A model generated the notes under the pieces. That model searched no databases. It had not been told where the DNA came from and was given only the letters and a program-made list of their open reading frames with translations. The position numbers and the translations under genes were made by a program. Below are positions 24,249 through 33,013 of a DNA stretch of 64,000 nt, one piece after another (positions within the stretch are counted from its first letter, which is position 1; each line of letters opens with the position of its first letter). Origin of the DNA: Rhizobium viscosum (lineage in GTDB: Bacteria; Pseudomonadota; Alphaproteobacteria; Rhizobiales; Rhizobiaceae); assembly GCF_014873945.1 (NCBI RefSeq), contig NZ_JADBEC010000002.1, forward strand, positions 1-64,000, written 5' to 3'.

Positions 24249-25124
24249 TCAGCCTCTCTTGGCGCGGGGAGCAATCAGGCCGACGTAGAGCAGCCAGCAG
24301 ACGACGATGGTGAGATAAAGCACGACGACCGAGATCGCTGAACCGTAGCCGTAGTTCGTCTTCGGAAAGACTTCCCTGAAGATGTGGACACCAATGTAGC
24401 GCGTCGACGATCCCGGACCGCCCCCGGTCAGCATCAGGACTTCGTCGACTGTACGCAGCGCGTCCATGAGCCGGATGAACACCGTGGCCAGCAGGGCAGG
24501 GCGGATCAGAGGGAGCGTGATATGCCAGAAGATTTGGCTCTTGCCGGCGCCATCGATCTGCGCCTGCTCGAAGGGATCTGGCGGAAGCGAGACCAAGGCA
24601 GCAATCAGGGACAGGGTGACCAGCGGCGTCCAGTGCCAGACGTCCATGATGACAGTGATAGTGAATGCCGCGAGCGCACTCTGGCCGATGTTCAGATCGT
24701 AACCGAACCAGCTTCGCAGCAGATATGGGATGATGCCGATCGACGGTGTCGTCATCAGCTTCCACACCGATCCGACGATGATGGGCGCCATTATCAGAGG
24801 AAGGGTATGGATGGTGCGGAAGAACGCTTTTCCCGGAAAGTCCTTCATCAGCGCCTGCGCGAGTATGTATCCGAGGATCAGTTCGGAAACGACTGCGAAG
24901 AAGACGAAGGCGATGGTGATGCCGAGCGAAGCCAGGAACTGTTTGTCGAAAACGAGGGTCCGGTAATTCGAAGCCCAGTTGAAGACCATCAGCGGATTTG
25001 CGGCGAAAGGGTTCCACTGGTGAAACGAAACCCAGACAACGTAGATGAAAGGAAAGATGCCGAAGAGCCCGAGGATCAGGATCGTCGGTGACAGCAGCAG
25101 CCATCCAAGTTTTTGTGAATGCAT
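24249..25124 (-). CDS. Sugar/polyol ABC transporter permease (MalF type)
   Basis: 291 aa with an N-terminal helix (LGWLLLSPTILILGLFGIFP) and five further membrane segments. The EAA loop is PFEQAQIDGAGKSQIFWHIT, then LPLIRPALLATVFIR. It is second in the leftward operon, separated from the binding-protein gene by 95 nt containing a stable hairpin (25175-25201), and coupled to the next permease by a 4-nt gap. Confidence 0.9.
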   Translation of the reverse strand: MHSQKLGWLLLSPTILILGLFGIFPFIYVVWVSFHQWNPFAANPLMVFNWASNYRTLVFDKQFLASLGITIAFVFFAVVSELILGYILAQALMKDFPGKAFFRTIHTLPLIMAPIIVGSVWKLMTTPSIGIIPYLLRSWFGYDLNIGQSALAAFTITVIMDVWHWTPLVTLSLIAALVSLPPDPFEQAQIDGAGKSQIFWHITLPLIRPALLATVFIRLMDALRTVDEVLMLTGGGPGSSTRYIGVHIFREVFPKTNYGYGSAISVVVLYLTIVVCWLLYVGLIAPRAKRG

Positions 25125-25174
25125 CGCCTCATCCTCTTGGCACCCTTGGGGCGGCCTCTCGAGCCAGGAAAGGA

Positions 25175-25201
25175 GCGGGTCGCCAAGCGAAGACGACCCG
25201 C
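25175..25201 (-). promoter_or_regulatory. Hairpin after the polyol-binding protein gene
   Basis: Perfect 8-bp stem GCGGGTCG / CGACCCGC with an 11-nt loop, 19 nt past the stop of the binding-protein gene and before the first permease. This position is typical of elements that protect the binding-protein mRNA from decay. Confidence 0.6.
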
Positions 25202-25219
25202 CAAGGTGGGGAGGATGAT

Positions 25220-26653
25220 TTATTTGCGATAGCCGAGCGAGGTGAGCTCCTCTTCCGTCTTCGCGGCCATCTGATCGAGGCCCTCGTCGGGCGCGATCTT
25301 GCCGGTCAGGATGTCGAAGAAGATCGGCAGGGTTGCTTCACGCAGCTGGGCATGGAACGGATACGGAGGGGCGCCGGCGAAGAGTTTGCCCTCATCCTTC
25401 AGCATCGTGTAGAAACCGCCGAGTTTGACATCCATCGCCTTGACCTTCGGATCGTCGAAGGTCGCCTTGTTGGTGATGCGGGGTGCCGCGATCGCCCAGT
25501 CGGGCTGCACATCGTTCTGACCCATGAATTGGAGGAAGAGCAGAGCTGCTTCCTTGTTCTTGGATGTAATCGGCAGGCCGAAGGCGCCGCCGTCATAGTA
25601 GCCGATGTAGCCCTTTCCTGACTTCGCATCCTCCAGGACACCCGGCTCGAGCGGCGGTAGGGCAAAACCCACTTTGTCGACCACTTTCGACTGTGCAGGA
25701 TCACTCGCGATCCATGCGGCGTTTTCGCCATAAATCAATCCTTGAGCGACACGACCGGCAGCGAAGGTCGTTGCGGTTTCCGTCCAGGTCGATTGGGTCG
25801 ATTCCGGCGGGGCGATGTCGCGCAGATGCAGCCAGTATTTCAGCGCGGCCTTCGCCTTGTCGCTGTTCATTGCGCCGCCGTGCTCGACCGTCGCTGCGTA
25901 GTTGTTGCTGGCGTCGATGCCCCAGTTATAGACGCCGAAGGTTGGCGCGATGGATTCGAAATATTCATACCATGACGCGGCGTGACCTGTATGAGCCTGA
26001 GCCGTGGTGCCCCAGAGTTCAATGCCGTTATCCTTGCCGTATTTGGTGAAGAATTCGGCGATCTGCGTGTAGTCCTCATGCGTGGTCGCCGGCTTCAGAT
26101 CCTTGCCGGTTTCCTTCTTGAAGGCCTCCTTGATCTTCGGATCGTCGAAAAGGTCCTTGCGATAGAGGTAGGTCTTCAGGAAGGCTTCCATCGGTACGCC
26201 GAAGAGATCACCCTTCTTGTCCTTGAAATAGTCGGCGAAGCTGGTGAAGTTCGCGTCGTCGTAGGTCGGCGCCTTCAGATCCGCCTGATCCTTCAGCGTC
26301 TGGGTGATGTTGACGAGGAAATTCCGCGACAGATACGAGTAGATGATGTCCTGTTCGATGTAGACCATGTCATAGATGCCGGTCTTGGCCTCCATGTCCT
26401 TGATGGCCTTGTCGTACATCTGATCCCAGGACGTGGTCTCGATTTCGACCTTGATGCCCGTCTTCTTCTCGAATTCCGGAGCCAGCACATCCTTGATGTA
26501 GTTGGACGGCGGCGTGCTTTCGGTCACGCCGTGCAGTGTCACGCCCTTGAATTTGGCGCCGGCGTCGGACCAGAAATCTGCCCAGGCAGGCGAGGCGGCG
26601 GTGGCGAGACTGAGCGTCAGCGCAAGCGCGCTGGCCTTCAAAGCGTAATTCAT
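25220..26653 (-). CDS. Sugar/polyol ABC transporter periplasmic binding protein
   Basis: About 477 aa, family-1 (MalE/UgpB-like) solute-binding protein. The signal peptide MNYALKASALALTLSLATAA ends near SPAWAD. The mature part shows the usual two-lobed features (VIYS-type hinge region, YGENAAWIASDP, GYIGYYDGGAFGLPITSKNK). The ATG at 26653 has GGGAGG 7 nt upstream; 24 more in-frame codons lack a ribosome site. It is the first gene of the leftward operon and divergent from the 3-epimerase operon across 295 nt. The ligand, probably a hexitol, is inferred from the enzymes in the island. Confidence 0.92.
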   Translation of the reverse strand: MNYALKASALALTLSLATAASPAWADFWSDAGAKFKGVTLHGVTESTPPSNYIKDVLAPEFEKKTGIKVEIETTSWDQMYDKAIKDMEAKTGIYDMVYIEQDIIYSYLSRNFLVNITQTLKDQADLKAPTYDDANFTSFADYFKDKKGDLFGVPMEAFLKTYLYRKDLFDDPKIKEAFKKETGKDLKPATTHEDYTQIAEFFTKYGKDNGIELWGTTAQAHTGHAASWYEYFESIAPTFGVYNWGIDASNNYAATVEHGGAMNSDKAKAALKYWLHLRDIAPPESTQSTWTETATTFAAGRVAQGLIYGENAAWIASDPAQSKVVDKVGFALPPLEPGVLEDAKSGKGYIGYYDGGAFGLPITSKNKEAALLFLQFMGQNDVQPDWAIAAPRITNKATFDDPKVKAMDVKLGGFYTMLKDEGKLFAGAPPYPFHAQLREATLPIFFDILTGKIAPDEGLDQMAAKTEEELTSLGYRK

Positions 26654-26870
26654 TTCAATCCTCCCAGATAGCAGCGAGATCATGTCGCCGGGCCTTTGTG
26701 TAGAGGAAAAATGCTGTTCGTGCAATATTTGTTGTCTAAACCTGCAAATATGAAAGCTATGTTGTTGTTTTTGGTGGAAAGTAATTTTCGAAGGAGATAT
26801 GGGAATGGGATATCTGATTGATATTGCTGCATTGCAACGATTTTTTTCGCAGAGGCAAAATTACGATCCG

Positions 26871-26882
26871 CAAATTTATTTG
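26871..26882. promoter_or_regulatory. Candidate ROK-regulator site in the divergent polyol promoter region
   Basis: CAAAT-TT-ATTTG is a short dyad in a 295-nt AT-rich divergent spacer (26654-26948) that also holds several GCAA/TTGC copies. NagC/XylR-type regulators favour such AT-rich TTGC-related dyads. The assignment is tentative. Confidence 0.35.
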
Positions 26883-26948
26883 TTGCTTTGCCATACTAAA
26901 TAACATAGCTCTTGCGCAAAGGAAGGTGACCAGCGGAGGAAAGTGGCT

Positions 26949-27833
26949 ATGCGTCGATTGGGTATCCATTCATTTGTATGGACGGGCGGCCAAACGCAGG
27001 AAGGCTTGGAAATGGCCCTCAACAAAACGGCCGAGCATGGATATCGCACGATCGAATTCGCTTATCTGCGCCCCGAGAAGTTCAATCTCGATCGTTTGGC
27101 GAAGCTCGCGCAATCGCTCGATGTCGAGATCGGCGTGACGATGGGGCTGCCGGTCGACAAGGATATTTCGAGCGAGGATGCCGGCGCGGTATCCGCCGGC
27201 AAGCAGACGCTGGCTGATGCGGTGCGTGCGGTCCGCGACATCGGCGGAAATAAGCTCGGCGGTATCCTCTATTCCGCGCACACCAAGTACAACCGGCAAC
27301 CGACGAAGAAGGGCTGGGACAACAGCGTCGCCGCGATCGCTGCTACTGCGGATATTGCAAGGGACGCCAGCGTCGATCTCGTCCTGGAGATCGTGAACCG
27401 CTTCGAAACCAACCTTCTCAACACGACGGCTCAGGGCCTGAAGTTCATCTCCGAGACCGGATCGGATCATGTCCGACTGCATCTCGACACCTTTCACATG
27501 AATATCGAGGAGGCAAATCCGGCGGCTGCGATCCGGCTCGCCGGCGACAAGATCGGCTACTTCCACATTGGCGAAAGCAACCGCGGCTATCTTGGCGACG
27601 GCGTCATCAACTTCGACCTCATCTTCGATGCGTTGCTGGATATCGACTACAAGCGCGACATCGTGTTCGAAAGCTTTTCGACCACAGTTGTCGACGAAGG
27701 CCTGTCGCTCGCCTGCGCAATCTGGCGCGACACCTGGACCGATAATGATCCGCTGGCGGTACATGCCAAGCGCTATATCGAACTGAAATACGAAGAAGCG
27801 AAACGCCGCCGCGTCACGAATGCGCGCCCGTGA
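26949..27833 (+). CDS. Ketose 3-epimerase (D-tagatose/D-psicose 3-epimerase family)
   Basis: 294 aa TIM barrel. The four metal ligands of the family are at Glu147 (VLEIVNRFE), Asp180 (LHLDTFHMN), His206 and Glu241 (IVFESFS), each exactly five positions before the published Pseudomonas cichorii D-tagatose 3-epimerase residues 152, 185, 211 and 246. The family signature FHIGESNRG with Arg212 is present. It inverts C3 of a free ketohexose, for example tagatose to sorbose. The ATG at 26949 is preferred (GGAGG 9 nt away) over the GTG at 26943. It heads the rightward catabolic operon. Confidence 0.9.
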   Translation: MRRLGIHSFVWTGGQTQEGLEMALNKTAEHGYRTIEFAYLRPEKFNLDRLAKLAQSLDVEIGVTMGLPVDKDISSEDAGAVSAGKQTLADAVRAVRDIGGNKLGGILYSAHTKYNRQPTKKGWDNSVAAIAATADIARDASVDLVLEIVNRFETNLLNTTAQGLKFISETGSDHVRLHLDTFHMNIEEANPAAAIRLAGDKIGYFHIGESNRGYLGDGVINFDLIFDALLDIDYKRDIVFESFSTTVVDEGLSLACAIWRDTWTDNDPLAVHAKRYIELKYEEAKRRRVTNARP

Positions 27834-27897
27834 TAATCCTTCTGCCGATTTGCTCCGTAAGTGTAGGCTGGAGCAGTCGATTTGAAGAGAAAAGAAT

Positions 27898-29112
27898 ATG
27901 AACGACATCGTCTCCATCGGAAGCTCGCCGCGCAGGATCAGGCAGAACAACATCGTCGCTGCCTTGCAGACGATCTACGGCCATCGCCGCCTGAGCCGGG
28001 CCGATCTGGCGCGGAAGCTCGGAATGAACCGCTCCTCGTCGGGCGAGATCGTTGCCGAACTGACGGAAAGCGGCTTGGTCCAGGAGTCGGAAGAGAGCAA
28101 TAAGCAGCGTTCGGAGCAATCCCGCGCCGGCCGTCCGGGGATCATGCTCGAACTGGTGCCGGATGCTGCATTCTTCGCCGGAATAGAACTTGGCGTCGAG
28201 CATATATCTGCTGTTGTCGTGGATCTCTCGGCAGATGTCCGGGCCTGCCGCCGGCTGGCCTTCAACGCGCAGTCCTCGACGGTGGAGGAAGCTGTGGCGC
28301 GGGGCGTCGAACTCATGATGGACGCCATGGCGAAGGAGATGATTGAGCGCTGCAAGGGGCTTGGCATATCCGTCCCGGCGCATATCCGGCCGGAAGGGAT
28401 TGTCACGCTTGCGCCGATCATCGGCTGGCGGGAGGTGCCATTGAAGGAGATTGGCCGCTGCACCTTTCCGGCCGAGGTGCCCATCGTCGTGGAAAATGAC
28501 GCCAATGCCTTCGCGATCGGTGATAGCTATCGTCACGGCCTTGCCGGTGTGACGCTCTTCCTGCTGATGGAGACCGGTGTCGGCGGTGGGATCACGATCG
28601 ACGGAAAGCTGTTTCGTGGTGGCCATGGCCTTGCGGGCGAAATCGGCCATACTCTCGTGCCGGGAAGCGGCGGACAGAAATTCGAGCAGCTGATCGGCCG
28701 TGAGGTGCTGATCCGGCAGTACCGGGAAACGACGGGTCGCACCGACGTCGAGCTGCAGGATTTCCTCACCGACGTTCGCGATCGTGTCCCGGGCGCGGTC
28801 AACATAGCGGAGATCTGGTCGCGGCATCTTGCTTATGCGCTGCTGCAGGCCTGCCGGCTGCTCGATCCTGACAGGATCGTACTCGGAGGTTCCGTGGCCT
28901 CGCTCTATCCGATGGTGGCTGCCCGTGTGGCGGTCCACATGGCGGAGGGGCAGAACGTTCCTTTTCCGACGCCCGAGATCGTCGTCGACGGCGATGCGGA
29001 GTTCGGGTCCGCCTTCGGGGCGGCGTGCATGCTGCACCGACGCTTTCTCTCTCTCGAAAACGAGGAATTCGGCGGCGAAGACGGTGCAATACAACGATCA
29101 ACAGCGATTTAG
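27898..29112 (+). CDS. ROK-family transcriptional regulator (NagC/XylR type)
   Basis: 404 aa. N-terminal winged helix (about 10-70, LSRADLARKLGMNRSSSGEIVAEL) and a ROK sugar-kinase-like domain (about 85-390) with VVENDANAFAIGD and METGVGGGI. The zinc motif is broken: His251 is kept (IGHTLVPGSGG), but the three Cys of CxCGxxGCxE are replaced (GSGGQKFEQ). It probably controls both the transporter operon and its own catabolic operon in response to a sugar. ATG at 27898 with only a weak AAGAG ribosome site. It sits between the epimerase and kinase genes. Confidence 0.9.
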   Translation: MNDIVSIGSSPRRIRQNNIVAALQTIYGHRRLSRADLARKLGMNRSSSGEIVAELTESGLVQESEESNKQRSEQSRAGRPGIMLELVPDAAFFAGIELGVEHISAVVVDLSADVRACRRLAFNAQSSTVEEAVARGVELMMDAMAKEMIERCKGLGISVPAHIRPEGIVTLAPIIGWREVPLKEIGRCTFPAEVPIVVENDANAFAIGDSYRHGLAGVTLFLLMETGVGGGITIDGKLFRGGHGLAGEIGHTLVPGSGGQKFEQLIGREVLIRQYRETTGRTDVELQDFLTDVRDRVPGAVNIAEIWSRHLAYALLQACRLLDPDRIVLGGSVASLYPMVAARVAVHMAEGQNVPFPTPEIVVDGDAEFGSAFGAACMLHRRFLSLENEEFGGEDGAIQRSTAI

Positions 29113-29138
29113 CGATATCCATCGAAAGCAGGATTGCA

Positions 29139-30116
29139 ATGGTTTCAGTGCTGGCTCCGGATCATCTCGGTCCCACGGTTTGCGTCGGCGAGATTCTCGT
29201 GGAGATCGTTGCCACGACGGTTGGAGACGGCTTTCGCGAGGCCCAGCCGCTCATCGGCCCGTTTGCCAGCGGGGCGCCGGCGATCTTCATCTCGCAATGC
29301 GGCCGGCTCGGCGGAGCAGCAGCAATGGTGGGGGCCGTCGGCAACGACGACTTCGGTCACGTCAATATTGATCGCCTCAGGCGTGATGGCGTCGATGTGT
29401 CGACCATTTCCATCGACCCAGACTATCCGACAGGAAGCGCCTTCGTCCGCTACCGCAAGGACGGCTCCCGCGACTTTGTCTACAATATCGCCAGGTCCGC
29501 GGCTGCCCGCTTCGGCTGGTCTCAGGGCGTCCGCGATCTCATCAACCGCAGCGGACACCTCCACGTCATGGGGTCGGCGCTGTCCGTTCCAAGCGCGCGG
29601 GAGGTGATCGACAAGGCGGTCGACATCGTGAAGGCGCGAGGCGGCACGCTCTCGGTCGATCCGAACATCCGCAAGGAATTGCAGCTCGATGAGGATACCG
29701 AGCGCCGATTTGCCAGGCTTGTCAGCGCCGCCGATCTTCTCCTGCCGTCAGGGGAAGAGCTTGAGCGGGCTGCGAGCGTCTCGGGCGAAGCCGAGGCGAT
29801 CCGCCGTCTTTTCGAAGTTGGTGTGAAGGAGATCGTGCTGAAGCGCGGATCGCTGGGTGCGACCTATTTCGGCAGGGACGGGGACCGGATCGATGCTCCT
29901 GCATTCCTCGTCGATGAGGTCGATCCGACCGGTGCCGGCGACTGCTTCGGCGGGGCCTACCTTACCTGCCGGCGGCTCGGAATGTCGCCGGACGAGGCTC
30001 TCACCTATGGTTCGGCCGCAGGCGCTCGCAATGTGACGATCCGCGGACCGATGGAGGGCGCCGGCACGCGCCAGGAACTCGACGCCTTCATCGCCTCAAC
30101 GGAAAGGCGCTCCTGA
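29139..30116 (+). CDS. PfkB-family carbohydrate kinase (probable tagatose kinase)
   Basis: About 325 aa ribokinase fold. N-terminal sugar site segment GPFASGAPAIFISQCGRLGG and C-terminal anion hole DPTGAGDCFGGAYLT with catalytic Asp268. The ATG at 29139 has AGGA 6 nt upstream; the longer in-frame extension overlaps the ROK gene. Its stop overlaps the next start (TGATG), so translation is coupled to the GatZ/KbaZ-like gene. In Agrobacterium a PfkB kinase next to such a gene phosphorylates D-tagatose in D-altritol and galactitol use. The substrate here is inferred from that parallel. Confidence 0.88.
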   Translation: MVSVLAPDHLGPTVCVGEILVEIVATTVGDGFREAQPLIGPFASGAPAIFISQCGRLGGAAAMVGAVGNDDFGHVNIDRLRRDGVDVSTISIDPDYPTGSAFVRYRKDGSRDFVYNIARSAAARFGWSQGVRDLINRSGHLHVMGSALSVPSAREVIDKAVDIVKARGGTLSVDPNIRKELQLDEDTERRFARLVSAADLLLPSGEELERAASVSGEAEAIRRLFEVGVKEIVLKRGSLGATYFGRDGDRIDAPAFLVDEVDPTGAGDCFGGAYLTCRRLGMSPDEALTYGSAAGARNVTIRGPMEGAGTRQELDAFIASTERRS

Positions 30117-31390
30117 TGCAGTTTGCGCTCAATGAACTGGCCACGCTCAGGGCCGAGGGTCGTCCCGCCGGTGTTACCTCTGTCTGCTCGGCCCATCCGA
30201 TCGTATTGCGGGCAGCTTTGCGTCATGGGCGTGACCATTCGAGCACGGTCCTGATCGAAGCCACCTGCAATCAGGTCAACCATTTAGGCGGCTATACCGG
30301 AATGACCCCTGCGGACTTTGCCGCCCTCGTGTCACGCCTCGCCAAAGAGGAGGGATGCCCGGAAAACCTCATCGTGCTCGGAGGCGATCATCTCGGGCCA
30401 AATCCCTGGCGGGATCGTGCGGCGGAAGAGGCCATGGCGGAAGCCGAGGGGATGGTGGCGGCCTATGTCGATGCCGGATTCCGCAAGATCCATCTGGATG
30501 CATCGATGGGCTGCATGGGCGAACCCGCTGCATTGGACGACGAGACGACCGCCCATCGTGCTGCCCGCCTTGCCGCCGTCGCGGAGGCCTCGGCAAGACG
30601 GGCAGGGGACGCCATGCCGGTTTATGTGATCGGCACGGAGGTTCCTCCTCCCGGTGGCGCGGATCATACGCTGACCAGGATCGAGCCGACTGCGGCTTCG
30701 GCCGCCAGGCGGACGATCGATGTCCATCGCCGCGTCTTCGCCGAGGCCGGTCTCAAGGAGGCGTTTGGGCGTGCTATCGGCCTGGTGGTGCAGCCCGGCG
30801 TCGAGTTCGGCAACCACAATGTCCTCCGCTACGACCGCAGCAAGATCGACGCATTGAAACAGGTGCTCCGGGACGAGCCGCAATTCGTGTTTGAAGCCCA
30901 TTCCACCGACTATCAGGGCGCCGATCCGCTGACGGCCCTGGTCGAAGACGGGTTTCCCATTCTCAAGGTCGGGCCGGAGTTGACCTTCGTGCTGCGCGAG
31001 GCGCTCTATGGGCTGGATCTGATCGCATCCGACCTCGTGCCCGATTATGGCGAGCGTCCCCTGTACGCTGCGATGGAGGCTCTGATGCTGGCGCATCGGG
31101 AGCACTGGAGCCGTCACTATCATGGCACGGAGGGCGAGCAGCGCTGGCTTCGGCATTATTCGCTGTCCGACCGCATCCGATACTTCTGGACGGCTGAACA
31201 GGCTCAATCCGCCGTCGCCCGTCTTCGCGACGCGCTTGCCGGAAAGTCCGTACCGCTTCCGTTGTTCTGGCAGCACATGCCGGCAGCCGCGCAGTTTTCC
31301 GGTGCGCCGCTCGATCTGGAGGAGGTTTTGATCTGGCGGGTGACGAAAAGCCTTGCCGAATATCATGCAGCATGCGGCGGAGCGAAATGA
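30116..31390 (+). CDS. GatZ/KbaZ-like protein (D-tagatose-6-phosphate 4-epimerase type)
   Basis: 424 aa. It shows the GatZ/KbaZ family motifs ICSAHPIVLRAALRHG-like start, ATCNQVNHLGGYTGMTP, LGGDHLGPNPWRD, HLDASMGCMGEPAALDD and FEAHSTDYQG. In enterobacteria GatZ is the helper subunit of tagatose-bisphosphate aldolase GatY, but no GatY/KbaY partner is present here. In Agrobacterium fabrum a stand-alone member was reported to epimerise D-tagatose-6-phosphate to D-fructose-6-phosphate, which fits this setting better. The ATG at 30116 overlaps the kinase stop. Confidence 0.88.
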   Translation: MQFALNELATLRAEGRPAGVTSVCSAHPIVLRAALRHGRDHSSTVLIEATCNQVNHLGGYTGMTPADFAALVSRLAKEEGCPENLIVLGGDHLGPNPWRDRAAEEAMAEAEGMVAAYVDAGFRKIHLDASMGCMGEPAALDDETTAHRAARLAAVAEASARRAGDAMPVYVIGTEVPPPGGADHTLTRIEPTAASAARRTIDVHRRVFAEAGLKEAFGRAIGLVVQPGVEFGNHNVLRYDRSKIDALKQVLRDEPQFVFEAHSTDYQGADPLTALVEDGFPILKVGPELTFVLREALYGLDLIASDLVPDYGERPLYAAMEALMLAHREHWSRHYHGTEGEQRWLRHYSLSDRIRYFWTAEQAQSAVARLRDALAGKSVPLPLFWQHMPAAAQFSGAPLDLEEVLIWRVTKSLAEYHAACGGAK

Positions 31391-31414
31391 GGCCGCCCAA
31401 CCAAGGAGGAAGGA

Positions 31415-32140
31415 ATGAACGAGTTGAAAGGGAAGATCGCTGCGATCACAGGCGCGGCGTCGGGTATCGGAATGGCGTCGACGGAGGCGATGATCGCGGC
31501 AGGCGCCACGGTTGTTCTCGTTGACCGCGACGAGAAGGCGCTGAAAGCAGCCTGCGAACGTCTCGGTGAACAGGCGATACCTCTCGCTTTGGACTTGCTG
31601 GATGCTCGGGCATGCGCTGAGCTTCTCGACCGCGTGCTGTCGAAGGTAGGGCAGCTCGATATTTTTCATGCCAATGCCGGCACTTATATCGGTGGCGACC
31701 TCGCGGATGCCAATCTCGACGCCATCGACCGGATGCTGAACCTCAACGTCAATGTCGTTATCAAGAATGTCCGGACCGTCATTCCGCACATGATCGAACG
31801 CGGCACCGGCGACATCGTCGTTACGAGTTCCGTCGCGGGCCATGCGCCCGTTCCGTGGGAGCCAGTCTATTCGCCGTCGAAATGGGCGATGCACTGCTTC
31901 GTCCAGACGATGCGTCGCCAGCTTCTGAAAAGCGGCATTCGTGTCGGCTCGGTTTCACCGGGTCCGGTCATCAGCGCGCTGCTTGCCGATTGGCCGGAGG
32001 AGAACCTGCGCAAGGCGAAGGAGGCCGGAGCCCTGATCGAACCCAAGGAGGTGGCCGATGCGATCATGTTCATGCTGACGCGTCCGCACAACGTGACGAT
32101 CCGCGACATCGTTGTTCTGCCCAGCGCATTCGACATCTGA
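31415..32140 (+). CDS. Ribitol 2-dehydrogenase-like SDR
   Basis: 241 aa SDR. Cofactor motif ITGAASGIGMASTEAM, FHANAGTYIGGDLAD, catalytic Ser in VTSSVAG, and Tyr/Lys in YSPSKWA. The stretches VPWEPVYSPSKWAMHCFV, RVGSVSPGPVISALLADWPE and NVTIRDIVVLP closely follow Klebsiella ribitol dehydrogenase, so the substrate is very likely a polyol. AAGGAGGAAGG stands just before the ATG at 31415. It is fifth in the catabolic operon and may oxidise a second hexitol or pentitol, for example D-altritol. Confidence 0.86.
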   Translation: MNELKGKIAAITGAASGIGMASTEAMIAAGATVVLVDRDEKALKAACERLGEQAIPLALDLLDARACAELLDRVLSKVGQLDIFHANAGTYIGGDLADANLDAIDRMLNLNVNVVIKNVRTVIPHMIERGTGDIVVTSSVAGHAPVPWEPVYSPSKWAMHCFVQTMRRQLLKSGIRVGSVSPGPVISALLADWPEENLRKAKEAGALIEPKEVADAIMFMLTRPHNVTIRDIVVLPSAFDI

Positions 32141-32150
32141 GGGGCCGACC

Positions 32151-32924
32151 ATGGGTTATCAGGAAAAATTCCGTCTCGACGGCGAACGCGCTGTTGTCAC
32201 CGGCGGCGGGCGCGCCATTGGACTTTGCTGCGCACACGCGCTGGCCGAGGCTGGTGCAGCCGTCGTCGTGATCGAGCGTAATGAATCCGACGCAGAACAG
32301 GCTCTGTCTCTCAAAGACAAGGGGTATGACGTCGAGCTGCGTCTTGGTGACGTGACCGATTCCGCCCGCATGGAGGCAATCGCCAACGAGCTCGCCGACG
32401 GTGGCCGCCCGGCGACAATCCTGGTGAACAATGCCGGGATCGGCCAGAACGGGATTGCTGCGGAGGACGTCACGGACGCCGATTGGCTGCGGATGATGAA
32501 TGTCAACGTCAATGGCGTGTTCTGGTGCTCGCGCTCCTTCGGCCGCCATATGGTCGCGATGAAGCGCGGGGCGATCGTCAATCTCGGCTCGATGTCCGGT
32601 ATCATCTGCAATCGGCCGCAGCCGCAGACGGCCTATAATGTTTCCAAGGCTGCTGTTCATCACCTCACCCGTTCCATGGCCGCCGAATGGGCTCAGCACG
32701 GTGTAAGGATCAATGCGGTCGCGCCAACCTATATCGAGACGCCGATGGTCGCGGCAGTCGAAGCCAATCGCGCGCGGATTCCGATCTGGCTTGCCGATAC
32801 GCCGATGGGGCGAATGGGAACGCCGGAAGAGGTCGCAAGCGCGGTTCTCTTCCTCGCATCAGGTGCGGCAAGCCTGATGACGGGAGCAATCGTCAATGTC
32901 GATGCAGGATTCACCTGCTGGTAG
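32151..32924 (+). CDS. Galactitol 2-dehydrogenase-like SDR
   Basis: 257 aa SDR. VVTGGGRAIGLCCAHALAEA, VNNAGIGQNG, NLGSMSGIICNRPQPQTAYN (Ser and Tyr), VSKAAVHHLTRSMAAEWAQ, and a C-terminal INVDAGFTCW-like tail. The GSMSGxIxNRPQ segment and the ending in an aromatic Trp are features of Rhodobacter galactitol dehydrogenase, which makes L-tagatose from galactitol. The ATG at 32151 has GAGGGG upstream; the longer frame overlaps the previous gene. It is the last gene of the rightward catabolic operon. Confidence 0.87.
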   Translation: MGYQEKFRLDGERAVVTGGGRAIGLCCAHALAEAGAAVVVIERNESDAEQALSLKDKGYDVELRLGDVTDSARMEAIANELADGGRPATILVNNAGIGQNGIAAEDVTDADWLRMMNVNVNGVFWCSRSFGRHMVAMKRGAIVNLGSMSGIICNRPQPQTAYNVSKAAVHHLTRSMAAEWAQHGVRINAVAPTYIETPMVAAVEANRARIPIWLADTPMGRMGTPEEVASAVLFLASGAASLMTGAIVNVDAGFTCW

Positions 32925-33013
32925 ACCGGTTCGGGTGAGAGTTTTCGAGGCGCCTGCGATCCCGCTGGCGTCTCGCTTCCGTCCGCTATTCTGCCGATCT
33001 GTAGAGTGGCTCG

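Noticed and set aside
30116..31390. Calling the GatZ-like gene a complete tagatose-bisphosphate aldolase
   Set aside because: GatZ/KbaZ alone is not the catalytic aldolase and no GatY/KbaY gene is in the window; the 4-epimerase reading fits better.
30332..31894. Minus-strand frame of 520 codons
   Set aside because: Spans two well-supported plus-strand genes (GatZ-like and SDR) and has no recognisable product.
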